Source of the DNA: Burkholderiales bacterium
GTDB lineage: Bacteria; Pseudomonadota; Gammaproteobacteria; Burkholderiales; Burkholderiaceae_F
DNA length: 64,000 nucleotides
Assembly (NCBI GenBank): GCA_020355165.1
Contig: CP070661.1
Span: forward strand, 3,040,601-3,104,600
Direction of reading: 5' to 3'
Part shown: positions 46,241 through 55,126 of the stretch, piece after piece
Position numbering within the stretch: the first letter of the stretch is position 1
Layout: each line of letters opens with the position of its first letter
The notes under the pieces: generated by a model
Databases searched by the model: none
Seen by the model: the letters and a program-made list of their open reading frames with translations, nothing else
Told to the model about the DNA's origin: nothing
Translations under genes and position numbers: made by a program

Positions 46241-48418
46241 CTACCAGCTGGCGGCGATCGACAGGCGGGCCAGCCGCGGCTGCGCCGGGATCAGGTAGGT
46301 GCCGCCCCAGTACTCGGTCGGCGCCTCGCGCCAGTAGCCCCGGTTGGTCAGGTTGTCGATGCCGGCGGCAAGCGTCATCCGCCTTCCCGACCACAGCCAG
46401 CGGTAGGTCGCCGCGATGTCCCACTGCCAGTACGACGGCAGCTCGACCGAGTTGTCGGCGGTGACCGGCTTGCGGCCGCTGTAGTTCAGGTAGCTGGTCA
46501 GCTCGAGGCCGGGCGCGAAGGGTGCCGTCCACGCGAGCCCGGCAGAGGCCGCGAACGGCGCGACATTGGTCGTGCGCTTGCCGACCTCGGCCGGGTCGAC
46601 CGCCTCGGTGGTCTTCGCGTCGATCCACGCCAGCCGCCCCTCCAGCCTGAGGCCGGGCCCGGCAACGAACCTGCCGCCCGCCTCCAGCCCGCGGTGGCGC
46701 GACTGCTTGGCGCCGGCCACCCGCAGCACGCGGCCGTCGGCCTGCGGCACGTCGTCGCCGTACGGCTTGTCGATCGAGAACAGCGCCAGCGTCAGCGCGT
46801 GGCCACCGGCCCAGACCTGCTTGAAGCCGAGCTCGACCTGCTCGCTCTCGAGCGCCGGCAGCGCGGCGCCGTAGTTGACGAACTGGTCGGCCCGGTTGGG
46901 AACCGACTCGATCTCGACGCCGCGTCCCCACGAAAGGTAGCCGAGTCCTCCCGCCCATGGCTGCCAGCCCAGGGCGACCCACGGCGTGACGAAGTCCTGC
47001 TCGTAGCCGACCGCCTCGGTGCCGTCGCTGCGCACGCTCGAGCGCTCCAGCCGCACCCAGCGGGCGCCGAGCCACAGCGATGCCGGTCCGCTGCGCAGCA
47101 CGTCGGAGGCGGACAGCTCGCTGCTGGTCAGGTCCGACTGCGTGTTCAGCGCGCTCGCGGTCGGCTCCTCGGGCAGCACGACCGGTGCGAAGACGTTGGT
47201 CGTGCCGACGAAGTTGTAGGCCTGCCCGGGCGGGAAGCGCTCCGTATGGCGGGTGCGGCGGGCGCCGAAGCGCAGCTCGTGCGTGACCGCGCCGGTGACG
47301 GCGGCGCCGGCGAGCAGGGCATCGAAGGTCGCCGTGCGTCGCCGTTCGTCCTCGCTGCGGAAGTCGTAGACGTCGACGTCGTAGTTGCCGCACAGCCCGG
47401 GGTAGACGTAGGCAGGGCCGCTGCTGCAGCCGTCGGGGAAGGCCACGCGGTCGTCGGTGCGGATGCTCTGGCCGCCGGCCTGCAGCTCGAAGCGCCAGTC
47501 ACGGCTGATCTTCTGCAGCCAGCGCAGCGAGCCGGCCGCCGCCTTGCTTTCGAACGGCAGCGACCAGGGCTGTGCATTCAGATTCAGCCGCGGCGAGATC
47601 GGTGGCGGCAGCGTTTCGGCGATGCCGTCGCCGTCGGTGTCGAGCAGCCCGTAGCCGGGCACGCTGATCTGCCGCAGTGCCTGGTAGTCGAACTCGGCCA
47701 CCAGCGTGGTTGCGTCGTTCAGCCGCCAGTCGAAGTAGCCGCTGACGAAACCGCGCCGGCCGTCGGCGTCCTGCGGATAGGGCCGGCGCTCGTTCGCGGC
47801 GACGTTGATGCGGTAGCCGAAGGCACCGCCTGCTCCGAAGCGGCCGCCGAAGTCGCCCTGCGCCAGCAGGCTGCCGCGCTCGGAGACCTCGGCCAGCAGC
47901 ATGCGCAGCGGCGCCTCGGTCGGCCGCTTCAGTCGGTAGTTGACCAGCCCGCCCGGGCTGCCGCTGCCGCCGAGCACGCCGGCCACGCCCTTGACGATCT
48001 CGATCGCCTCGAGGTTCTCCATCGCCACCGGCGTGTGGTTCGACACCGGCAGGCCGTCGCGGCGGTAGTTCAGCAGGCTGTCGAGGCGAAAGCCGCGCAC
48101 CACCAGCGACTCGACGTAGCCGAATGTGTTGTAGGCGTCGCTGGCCGAAGGCTCCTCGCGGATCGCCTGCGACAGGCTCTGCACGCCACGGCTGCGCAGC
48201 CGCTCGGCATCGATCACGCCGGCCGACAGCGGTGTCTCCGCCAGCGGCGCCTCGCTCAGCGAGTCGATTCCGAGCCGCCGCAGTTCCGCCGGCGGCGCCG
48301 TCGTCTCGACGACTACGCGCGGCAGCGCGGTCGAGTCGGCCTGCGCGAAGGCGGTGCCGCAGCCGGCAAGGGCGAGCGCCAGCGACGCGCGAACAAGCGG
48401 GACGTTGCGGTGCGCCAT
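46241..48418 (-). CDS. TonB-dependent outer-membrane receptor under TPP riboswitch
   Basis: This 725-residue protein has a signal peptide (MAHRNVPLVRASLALALAG...AFAQ), a plug domain (SVGVIDAE-like AGVIDAERLRSRGVQSLSQ, then VVRGFRLDSLLNYRRDGLPV and IEIVKGVAGVLGGSGSPGGLVNY), and a 22-strand barrel pattern ending in the terminal aromatic residue (IAASW). By homology it looks like a siderophore-type receptor. The TPP riboswitch directly upstream indicates thiamine or a thiamine precursor as the true ligand. AAGGAG precedes the ATG. A PnuC-type permease and a NadR-like kinase gene lie just upstream on the same strand. Confidence 0.92.
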   Translation of the reverse strand: MAHRNVPLVRASLALALAGCGTAFAQADSTALPRVVVETTAPPAELRRLGIDSLSEAPLAETPLSAGVIDAERLRSRGVQSLSQAIREEPSASDAYNTFGYVESLVVRGFRLDSLLNYRRDGLPVSNHTPVAMENLEAIEIVKGVAGVLGGSGSPGGLVNYRLKRPTEAPLRMLLAEVSERGSLLAQGDFGGRFGAGGAFGYRINVAANERRPYPQDADGRRGFVSGYFDWRLNDATTLVAEFDYQALRQISVPGYGLLDTDGDGIAETLPPPISPRLNLNAQPWSLPFESKAAAGSLRWLQKISRDWRFELQAGGQSIRTDDRVAFPDGCSSGPAYVYPGLCGNYDVDVYDFRSEDERRRTATFDALLAGAAVTGAVTHELRFGARRTRHTERFPPGQAYNFVGTTNVFAPVVLPEEPTASALNTQSDLTSSELSASDVLRSGPASLWLGARWVRLERSSVRSDGTEAVGYEQDFVTPWVALGWQPWAGGLGYLSWGRGVEIESVPNRADQFVNYGAALPALESEQVELGFKQVWAGGHALTLALFSIDKPYGDDVPQADGRVLRVAGAKQSRHRGLEAGGRFVAGPGLRLEGRLAWIDAKTTEAVDPAEVGKRTTNVAPFAASAGLAWTAPFAPGLELTSYLNYSGRKPVTADNSVELPSYWQWDIAATYRWLWSGRRMTLAAGIDNLTNRGYWREAPTEYWGGTYLIPAQPRLARLSIAASW

Positions 48419-48493
48419 CGCGTGCTGCTCCTTGACGATGGCAGGGGGCGATGGCGCCGGTCTCGGTGGACTGCCTCGAAAGACCGCTGCTTA

Positions 48494-48621
48494 CGCTTCC
48501 CTGCGCAAGAATTAACTTGGTCAGGTTCCAAGGGTCTTTCTCACCCGTTCGCCCCGGCAGCCTTGCCGGTCCGAACCACTGCGTCGTGTCGACGCCGCGG
48601 ATTTGTACGGGACCCCTAGCG
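48494..48621 (-). promoter_or_regulatory. TPP riboswitch (THI box)
   Basis: Reading the minus strand, P1 pairs CGCT (48621-48618) with AGCG (48497-48494). The conserved blocks follow in order: AGGGGTCCCG, ACGGGTGAGAAAGACCC, GGAACCTGACC, AAGTTAATTCTTGCGCAGGGAAGCG in two parts. TGAGA, CCTGA and GCAGGGAAGCG are the hallmark TPP-binding elements. The P3 arm is enlarged, about 55 bases. The riboswitch ends 75 bases before the receptor start codon, so thiamine pyrophosphate should turn the receptor off. Confidence 0.93.
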
Positions 48622-48631
48622 TGTGCCGGAA

Positions 48632-48637
48632 ATTATA
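48632..48637 (-). promoter_or_regulatory. -10 box for the riboswitch-receptor transcript
   Basis: A perfect TATAAT lies inside the last two codons of the kinase gene (its TAA stop is part of it). The expected start point, about 48625, is a few bases before the P1 stem. No good -35 is seen. Confidence 0.55.
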
Positions 48638-49163
48638 GGTCGCGCAGCGCCCTCGAGGCGGCCTGCGCGCGCTCGTCGCCGAGGCCGCCGATCAGGGCGA
48701 AGGCAAGCCCAGACTGCCGCAGCCGCTGCAGCAGCAGCGCATGGAACGCCTCGCGCACGGCGGGGCCGTCGCGCTGGATGCCGTCGGCGACCCAGGGCAG
48801 GTCCGGCACCAGCAGCAGCGTCGCCTGGTAGCGAGCGTGATGGCGGATCGCCTGTTCGTGCAACGACACGTCGTCGAACAGCAGCTCGCTGTAGGCGGCG
48901 GTCACCAGCGGTGCCGAGTCGGCCAGCACCCACTGGAGCCGCCGCTCGTGTGCGCGTGCCGCCGCCTGTTCCTCGCGCAGCCGCTGCTCGGCGAGGATCT
49001 GCGCCTGTTCGTCCGGCCGCGGCGTGCGCTGCAGGCGGTCGCAGAACTCGCGCAGGTACTCCGGAACCCACAGCCCGGGCAGGCTGCCGGCAAGCCGCTG
49101 GGCAAGCTCGGTCTTGCCGACGCATTCGGCGCCAATGATCGCCACCCGGCGCACCGCCTTCAT
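48633..49163 (-). CDS. NadR-like P-loop kinase, possible thiamine kinase
   Basis: This 176-residue P-loop protein has IIGAECVGKTELAQRL near residue 9 (Walker A), WVPEYLREFCDRL near 32 and LADSAPLVTAAYSELLF near 84, as in the ATPase/kinase domain of NadR. In NadR that domain phosphorylates nicotinamide riboside taken up by PnuC. Here the partner PnuC-type gene overlaps by 4 bases and the downstream receptor is under TPP control, so the substrate may be thiamine or its precursor, trapped by phosphorylation. This is inference from context. The last codons contain the -10 box of the receptor promoter. Confidence 0.8.
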   Translation of the reverse strand: MKAVRRVAIIGAECVGKTELAQRLAGSLPGLWVPEYLREFCDRLQRTPRPDEQAQILAEQRLREEQAAARAHERRLQWVLADSAPLVTAAYSELLFDDVSLHEQAIRHHARYQATLLLVPDLPWVADGIQRDGPAVREAFHALLLQRLRQSGLAFALIGGLGDERAQAASRALRDL

Positions 49164-49765
49164 CGGACCAGCCGGCCCCAGCGCCGCCAGCCGGCGACGG
49201 CCAGCGCGCCGAACAGCACGTACAGCAGCGCCGTCAGCCACAGCGACTTGCTGCCGTACAGGGCCACGCTCACTGCATTGACGATCAGCCAGACCGGCCA
49301 TGTCTCGACGAACTTCAGTGCCAGCAGGATCTGGCCGATGAAGCTGCCGATGGTCGGAAAGGCGTTGAAGTACGGCACGTCGGTGTCGGTGAAGCGCGCC
49401 AGCAGGAGACCGAGCGCCGGCCAGGCGGCCAGCCAGAGCAGGCCGACGACGGCGAGGCGCGCGCCGCCGAGCCGGGCGATACGCAGCGGTGCCTCGGCGC
49501 CACCGGCGTCTTCGCGCCGGCCGAACAGCCACTGGTACCAGCCCCACAGCGACGACAGGACGAAGAACGACTGCACCGCCACGTCGCCATAGAGCCGGCT
49601 GACGAAGAAAAGCCAGCCGTAAAGCAGGCTGGCGGCGATGGCCAGCGGCCAGGCCCAGTGGATCTCGAGCACGTTCAAGACGACGCAGCCGAGCGCCAGC
49701 GCGAAGGCGATCACCTCGAGCCAGGTGACGCCGGCGCCGAACAGCGTGAAGGCGACTTCCAGCAT
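49160..49765 (-). CDS. pnuC: PnuC/PnuT-type vitamin permease
   Basis: This 201-residue membrane protein has about seven helices and the PnuC features: VTWLEVIAFALALGCVVLNVLEIHWAWPLAI near the start, SLLYGWLFFVSRLYGD and ALKFVETWPVWLIVNAVSVALY (WxxW-type ligand motif). PnuC-family proteins are facilitators whose substrate is trapped by phosphorylation. PnuT members carry thiamine. Together with the kinase (4-base overlap) and the TPP-regulated receptor this suggests thiamine import. ATG at 49765 is preferred over an upstream in-frame start with an Arg-rich leader. Confidence 0.85.
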   Translation of the reverse strand: MLEVAFTLFGAGVTWLEVIAFALALGCVVLNVLEIHWAWPLAIAASLLYGWLFFVSRLYGDVAVQSFFVLSSLWGWYQWLFGRREDAGGAEAPLRIARLGGARLAVVGLLWLAAWPALGLLLARFTDTDVPYFNAFPTIGSFIGQILLALKFVETWPVWLIVNAVSVALYGSKSLWLTALLYVLFGALAVAGWRRWGRLVR

Positions 49766-49805
49766 CGGGCGCGACTGTACGCCACGCCGCGGGCGCCGGC
49801 TGCCC

Positions 49806-49811
49806 GATAAT
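49806..49811 (+). promoter_or_regulatory. Candidate -10 box directly before the inositol-phosphatase-family gene
   Basis: GATAAT ends six bases before the ATG at 49818, again predicting a leaderless mRNA. A matching -35 is not evident. Confidence 0.35.
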
Positions 49812-49817
49812 CGCCGC

Positions 49818-50696
49818 ATGAAAAGACCCTCCGCTGCCGCGCGCCGATCGCCGGCACGCCGCTACAGCGCGCCGATCACGCCGGCCGAGCGGCGCGAGTT
49901 CATCCCCTTCGTGCATCTGCTGATCGGCACCGCGTTCGGCGTGATCCGGCCGCTGTTCCTGCAGGGCGTGGCGGTGAGCGCGAAAGCCGACGACACGCCG
50001 GTGACGGCCGCCGACCGCGGCGCCGAGGCGGCGATGCGGCGGCAGATCGAGCGCCGCTATCCCGGCCACGGCATCGTCGGCGAGGAGTACGGCGAAAGGG
50101 CCGGCCGTCGCTACCGCTGGATCCTCGATCCCGTCGACGGCACGCGCGCCTTTATCAGCCACTGCTTTCTGTTCGGCACGCTGATCGCGCTCGAGCGCGA
50201 CGACGGCGCCGGCTTCGCGCCGATCCTCGGCGCGATCGCCCACCCGGCGGCCGGCCTGGCGCTGATCGGCCACCGCGACGGCACGCGGCTGTACGCGGCC
50301 GACGGCTCCGAGCGCGCGGTCCGCGTGCGCCGCTGCGAGCGCATTGCCGAGGCCACCGTGCTGGCCACTGCGCACTGGGAGACCGGCGAGCAGCGCGGCG
50401 GCGAGGCAAGCGCGGCGCTGATCCGGCGCTCGCGCCTGTACCGGACCTGGGGCGACTGCTTTGGCTACTTCGCGCTGGCCACCGGCGGCGCCGATGTGAT
50501 GCTCGACCCGTCGCTTTCGTACTGGGATGTCGCCGCGATCGTTCCGGTCGTCGAAGGCGCCGGCGGCCGCCTCACCAGCTGGTCGGGCGGCAACCCGCTC
50601 GCCGATTTATCGCTGATCGCCACCGGCGGGCCGCTGCACGAGGACGTGCTGCGGCTGGTCGGCACGCCGCCGGGCCGACTCGGCGCCGGCGCCTAG
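49818..50696 (+). CDS. Inositol-monophosphatase-family phosphatase (HisN-like)
   Basis: This 292-residue protein has the lithium-sensitive phosphatase motifs GEEYGERAGRRYRWILDPVDGTRAF (metal-binding Glu and DPxDGT, near residues 92-115) and SYWDVAAIVPVVEGAGG (metal Asp near residue 235). PVTAADRGAEAAMR is the N-terminal part of the fold. Members act on inositol phosphate, histidinol phosphate or 3'-phosphoadenosine phosphates. The sequence best resembles the HisN/IMPase-like group, but the substrate is not decided. The gene is divergent from the permease gene and converges on a membrane protein gene whose stop overlaps its own. Confidence 0.88.
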   Translation: MKRPSAAARRSPARRYSAPITPAERREFIPFVHLLIGTAFGVIRPLFLQGVAVSAKADDTPVTAADRGAEAAMRRQIERRYPGHGIVGEEYGERAGRRYRWILDPVDGTRAFISHCFLFGTLIALERDDGAGFAPILGAIAHPAAGLALIGHRDGTRLYAADGSERAVRVRRCERIAEATVLATAHWETGEQRGGEASAALIRRSRLYRTWGDCFGYFALATGGADVMLDPSLSYWDVAAIVPVVEGAGGRLTSWSGGNPLADLSLIATGGPLHEDVLRLVGTPPGRLGAGA

Positions 50697-51112
50697 CCGA
50701 GCCGCCAGCGCTCGCCGCACTTGCGGCAGCACACGCGCACCCAGTGCGGTCGTCCCGCCTCGGGCGGATCGTCCGCAGCGACCGGCTCGGCGGCGAGCAC
50801 GTCGAACTTCCCCCACGCGCTGCAGCGGGGGCAGCCGGCCGACTCGGCAAACAGCTCGGCGCGGGCCAGCAGCGCGGTGAAACGCTGCCACGCCACCCAC
50901 ATCAGCGTTCCCGCGGCGGCGGCGATGCCGAACACGGCGACGTAGTACAGCGGCGCACCGCGCAGCGCGTCCATCGCCTCGAAGCCGGCCAGCAGCAGGA
51001 TCAGCGACAGGAAGGCGGTCACCAGGTAGGCGTGGCTTTCGACCAGCTGCCGCTCGTACCAGCGACGGAAGCCGCGCCGGCGGATCTCTTCACCGATGTC
51101 CGGGCCGTTCAT
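50693..51112 (-). CDS. Small membrane protein with C-terminal zinc ribbon
   Basis: The protein has 139 residues. Two transmembrane helices (AYLVTAFLSLILLLAGFEAM and YYVAVFGIAAAAGTLMWVAW, about residues 26-75) are followed by a cytoplasmic domain with CPRC and CRKC (residues about 94 and 129), a likely zinc ribbon. I do not recognise the family. ATG at 51112 follows the end of the sensor gene upstream by 67 bases, so they might share a transcript. The start favoured here leaves out an Arg-rich extension. Confidence 0.7.
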   Translation of the reverse strand: MNGPDIGEEIRRRGFRRWYERQLVESHAYLVTAFLSLILLLAGFEAMDALRGAPLYYVAVFGIAAAAGTLMWVAWQRFTALLARAELFAESAGCPRCSAWGKFDVLAAEPVAADDPPEAGRPHWVRVCCRKCGERWRLG

Positions 51113-51179
51113 GACCGCGCATTGTGCCGCTGGCCGCCGAAACGCGGCATGCGCCGGTTCGCGCGAGCGGCCAAGCCGT

Positions 51180-54100
51180 TCAGCCCAGCCCGGCAACCAG
51201 GGGCTGCGGCGGCGCTGCCTGCGGTTCGGCTTCCGCCACGGCGGTGAAGCGGATCGCCGGCGGCGCCAGTTCGAGCCGGGTGATGACCAGCGGCCCGAGC
51301 TGATCGACGCGCAGGCGCGCCCCGCGGTGCGGCAGCAGCGACTTGGCCAGCGCCAGCCCGCTGACGCCAGCGCCGACCCGCGCGAGATCGAAGCCCTCCT
51401 TCAGGCGCCCCGGCTGCTCGATGCGCAGCTCGACCCGGTCACCACGCGCGGCCAGCCGCGCCACCACGCGCAGATCGCCCTTGCTCCGGTACTTGATCGC
51501 GTTGCTGCCGAGCTCGTTGATCACCAGCGCCATCGGCACCGCTTCCTTGTCGGCCACCCGCCAGCCGGCCAGCGCCGGTCCCGGCGGCTCGACCTGGACG
51601 ATCGCGTGGTGAGTGGCGGCAAGTTCCGAGAACACGCCCTGCACGAGCGTCGCCAGCGGCACGCCGCCATCGGTCGGCTGGATGCCGTGCACCAGCGCGA
51701 TCGCCTGGATCTGCGTGGCCGCATCGACCAGCGGTTCGGCCAGCTCCGGCCGGGCGAAGGCCTGCTGCTGCAGCAGGCCGGCCACGCCGCGCAGGTTCTT
51801 CTTCAGCCGCTGCCGCACGTCGAGCACCACCAGCTCGTGCGACTTCAGCGCCGAAGCCAGCCGTCTGTCCTGCACGACCTCGCGTTCGGTGGCGTCCTCG
51901 GCCATGCCGAAGACGCGCAGGCCGCCGTCCGGCGTGCGCACCGGCGTGAAGCGCACGCTGATGCTGCGCGGGCCGAGGCTCGGGTGGTCGATCCGCACCG
52001 TCATCTCGGTGCGGCGCAGCCGCGCCAGCCGCGCCAGCAGGAACGGCAACCGGCGCGCCAGCGCCGGCCGCTCCTGCGCCTGCACGCACTCGAGCGCCAG
52101 CCGCGGGTCGGCCTGCAGCCGCGCCACCGCGATGCCGAGCAGCGCCTCGCAGCGCGGGCTGGCGTAGATGAGCGTGGCCAACGTGCTGTCGGCGATGAAG
52201 ACGAAGGCGTCGATGTGCTCGGCAAGCTCGCGGAAGCGGGCCTCGGTGTCGTGCAGCGCCGCTTCCGTGCGGACGGTGTCCGACAGGTCGTCGACGATCG
52301 ACATCAGGTAGCGCGGCGCGCGCGATCCCGTCTCGCCACCTCCCTCGAACACCGGCAGCACGCGACGGTGCACCGTCAGCGGCCGGCCGTCGATCGTCTG
52401 AGTGGCCGCGCGCGGCTGATCGATCATCTGCCCCGACTGCAGCGCCTGCGCATCGAGCGCCGCCAGTTCGTCGGCCAGCCGTCGCGGATAAAGCTCGTGC
52501 CAGGAGCGGCCGATGATCGCCTCGCGCGGCCGGCCGAGCAGCGCTTCGCCGGCGCGGTTCAGGCTGACGAAGCGGCCATCGCGCGCATCGCGCACGGCGA
52601 TCGTCACCGGCAGGCTGTCGACCACCAGGTCGAGATAGTTGCGCATCTGCCGGACTTCCTGCTCCGAGCGCTTGCGCTCGTCGATGTTCAGCACCGTGAC
52701 GATCTGGCCCACGGCCGGCCGCTGCGCGTCGATCGCGCGCATCGACACCAGCGCCCAGAACGGCGCGTCGCCGGCGCCGCGCATGCGTGCCTCGGTCGGC
52801 GCCGCGCTGGCGGGCGTGCCGTCGTCGTTCCACAGCGGCAGCTCGTCGGCCGCGCCGTCCAGCAGGTCGGCAAAGGCGCGGCCGATCGGTCCGCCATCGC
52901 CGCCGAACATCGCCGTCGCCTGCGCGTTGCAGCGGACCACCCTGCCGCCGGCGAGATGCAGCAGCGCCACCTCGGTCGAATCGAACACCAGGTTCAGCTC
53001 GAGCAGCGAGCGGGCGAGTGCCTCGCGGCCTTCGCGCTGCGCGGTGATGTCCTGGAACGTGTAGATCGCTTCCGACCCGCCGCCGGCCTGCACGGCGCGC
53101 GCCTGCACCAGGCACCACACCGGCTGCCCGGCAGCGGTCAGCAGCATGGTCTCGACACCGCCGGTCGAGGCCGCCGAGACGCCGGGCAACGGGCCGGCCG
53201 GCGCGCCGCCGGCGGTGCCCTCCGCGAGGCGGGCCAGCGGCAGGCCGGGCAGCGACGGCTCGGCATAACCGAACAGACGGGCGAATTCGCCGTTGGCCTG
53301 CACCACGCGGCCGTCGCGGACCTGCGCAACGGCAGCTGACATCGTCTCGAGCAGGGTGCGCTGCTGCGCGACCGCGGCTTGCAGTTGCGCGGCCGCCTTC
53401 TTGCGCTCGGTGTGGTCCTCGAGCACGAGCAGGCTGCGCCGGCTGCGCTCGGCGCGCCATCCACGCACGACCAGGCGCGCCCAGACGACACGCCCGTCGG
53501 CGTGCTGCAGGCGCACGTCCGCGTCGTCCTCGTGCAGCGCCTCGGCCAGCAGATCCCGGCGCAGCCGCGCGGCGGCCGCGCCATCCCCGGCGTGCAGCAG
53601 CGCCGGCGCCTCGGCGCCGACCAGGTCGATCAGCGCCCGATCGAGCAGGCGACTCGCCGCCCGGTTCGCCTGCAGCACGCGCAGGTTCTCGTCGAGCAGC
53701 AGCAGCGCCACCGGGCTTTCGTCGAACAGCGAGCGGAACCGCTCGGCGCTCTCGAGCAGCGCCAGTTCGCCGCGCTTGCGCTCGCCGATGTCGCGCGCCA
53801 GCAGCAGGACCGATTCACGCTGGCCCTGGCCGACCCGCTGGGCGATGACCTCGACGGCCACCGTCGCACCCGGCCGCAGGCGGCTCGCGTAGCGGGTCTC
53901 GCGGCGCTCGGCGCCGTTCAGCCGCAGCCGCTCGACCATCGCGGCGAAGTCGGCAGCCGACAGCTCGCCGTCGATCTGCGACAGCGGGATCCTGCCGAAG
54001 TCGGCGCGCGCCAGCCCGAGCGTGCGCAGAGCAGTCTCGTTGGCGTCGATCAGGGTGCCGTCGACGCCGACCTCGAGCACCAGCTCGCCGGCCTGCTCGA

Positions 54101-54959
54101 GCGCACCGCGAAGCGCCGACAGCGCCGTCTCGGCCTGGCGGTCCGGATCGAGGCGTTCGAGCAGCATGAACACGCCGTCGAAGCCGCCGCGCGCGTCGAA
54201 GATCGGCGTGCGTTGCTCGCGCACCCGCGGCCGCTCTCCGGCGGGCAGCGCGTACTCGTGCTGCTCCGTGCTGCGCGTCTCGCCGCTTCGCATCCGCCCG
54301 AGCGAGGCCATGACCTCCGGCATCGCCGACAGGTCGAAGATCTCGTCGAGGCGGCGACCGCAGGCCTGCTCGGCCTCGATCCCGGTCAGTTCCTCGAGGA
54401 AGCCGTTGAGGTGCTTCAGCCGCAGTTCGCGGTCGAGCAAGGCGATGCCGACGTTGTCGGCGGCCAGCATCGCCTCGGCCAGGGCGTCGGCGCCGCGCGA
54501 GGCGCGGACCACGCCCCGCGTGTAAGTGACGTCGCGCAGCACTGCGGTGGCGTGCGGTGCCAGCGGGTCGCGCTCGAGCAGCAGCCGCACGTCGAAGTGC
54601 CGGCGACCGAGCGGGTGGTCGAAGCTGAACTTGAACCAGCGCTCCTCCTCGGTCTGCAGCAGCTCGTGCAGCTGCTGCTCCCACAGCGCGGCGTAGGGCG
54701 CGAGGACCTCGACTTCGCCGAAGCGCCGGCCCAGCAGGCTGCGGCGTCCGACCAGCAGCGCCCGCTCCAGCGCCGGATTCACGTAGACCACGCGCGCCGA
54801 CCCGTCGAAGCGCAGCAGTGCCTCCGGCAGCGCATCGAAGAGGCTGGCCGGGGGCAGCGAGACGAAGGCGCCTGACGGCGGCAAGTCGGAGGCGTCCACG
54901 AAGCGGGGCGGCCGGCAGGCCGCCCGGAATGGGTCTGACCGGCAGAATACCCCAGCCAT
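51180..54959 (-). CDS. Soluble sensor with about eight PAS domains and degenerate HisKA_2-type kinase core
   Basis: This 1259-residue protein has no transmembrane segments. About eight PAS repeats can be counted, marked by segments such as LPEALLRFDGSARVVYVN, NVGIALLDRELRLKHLNGF, AGELVLEVGVDGTLIDAN, PVALLLLDENLRVLQANR, VAQVRDGRVVQANGEF, VALLHLAGGRVVRCN, LPVTIAVRDARDGRFVSLN and DAFVFIADSTLATLIYAS. The C-terminal part resembles HisKA_2 kinases (QRLKKNLRGVAGLLQQQ, then IQAIALVHGI) with an N-box-like MALVINELGSNAIKYRS near residue 1155. The expected HHR phosphoacceptor motif reads VRQR, and the DxGxG box is replaced (EQPGRLKE). Activity as a histidine kinase is therefore doubtful. No response regulator is adjacent. 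Confidence 0.85.
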   Translation of the reverse strand: MAGVFCRSDPFRAACRPPRFVDASDLPPSGAFVSLPPASLFDALPEALLRFDGSARVVYVNPALERALLVGRRSLLGRRFGEVEVLAPYAALWEQQLHELLQTEEERWFKFSFDHPLGRRHFDVRLLLERDPLAPHATAVLRDVTYTRGVVRASRGADALAEAMLAADNVGIALLDRELRLKHLNGFLEELTGIEAEQACGRRLDEIFDLSAMPEVMASLGRMRSGETRSTEQHEYALPAGERPRVREQRTPIFDARGGFDGVFMLLERLDPDRQAETALSALRGALEQAGELVLEVGVDGTLIDANETALRTLGLARADFGRIPLSQIDGELSAADFAAMVERLRLNGAERRETRYASRLRPGATVAVEVIAQRVGQGQRESVLLLARDIGERKRGELALLESAERFRSLFDESPVALLLLDENLRVLQANRAASRLLDRALIDLVGAEAPALLHAGDGAAAARLRRDLLAEALHEDDADVRLQHADGRVVWARLVVRGWRAERSRRSLLVLEDHTERKKAAAQLQAAVAQQRTLLETMSAAVAQVRDGRVVQANGEFARLFGYAEPSLPGLPLARLAEGTAGGAPAGPLPGVSAASTGGVETMLLTAAGQPVWCLVQARAVQAGGGSEAIYTFQDITAQREGREALARSLLELNLVFDSTEVALLHLAGGRVVRCNAQATAMFGGDGGPIGRAFADLLDGAADELPLWNDDGTPASAAPTEARMRGAGDAPFWALVSMRAIDAQRPAVGQIVTVLNIDERKRSEQEVRQMRNYLDLVVDSLPVTIAVRDARDGRFVSLNRAGEALLGRPREAIIGRSWHELYPRRLADELAALDAQALQSGQMIDQPRAATQTIDGRPLTVHRRVLPVFEGGGETGSRAPRYLMSIVDDLSDTVRTEAALHDTEARFRELAEHIDAFVFIADSTLATLIYASPRCEALLGIAVARLQADPRLALECVQAQERPALARRLPFLLARLARLRRTEMTVRIDHPSLGPRSISVRFTPVRTPDGGLRVFGMAEDATEREVVQDRRLASALKSHELVVLDVRQRLKKNLRGVAGLLQQQAFARPELAEPLVDAATQIQAIALVHGIQPTDGGVPLATLVQGVFSELAATHHAIVQVEPPGPALAGWRVADKEAVPMALVINELGSNAIKYRSKGDLRVVARLAARGDRVELRIEQPGRLKEGFDLARVGAGVSGLALAKSLLPHRGARLRVDQLGPLVITRLELAPPAIRFTAVAEAEPQAAPPQPLVAGLG

Positions 54960-55126
54960 ACCCAGAATGCGGGGTCGCGGACGAAAGGTATGCCTTCCCT
55001 GCCGGCGTCTTGGCAGGGCCGGGGGCCCGGCCGCGGGCGGAGGCCCGTCCCGCCGGAAGCCTGAGGAAGGAAACGGCGGTCGGCTCCGCCAGGCAGCGCC
55101 GGCCCCAGAGGCCGGGCCGCGCCCGC

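Noticed and set aside
54925-54960. GGGTCTGACC near the sensor start as a REP-type repeat or riboswitch
   Set aside because: Only a short resemblance to REP cores is present, without paired arms, and the following bases do not fold into any riboswitch class I recognise.
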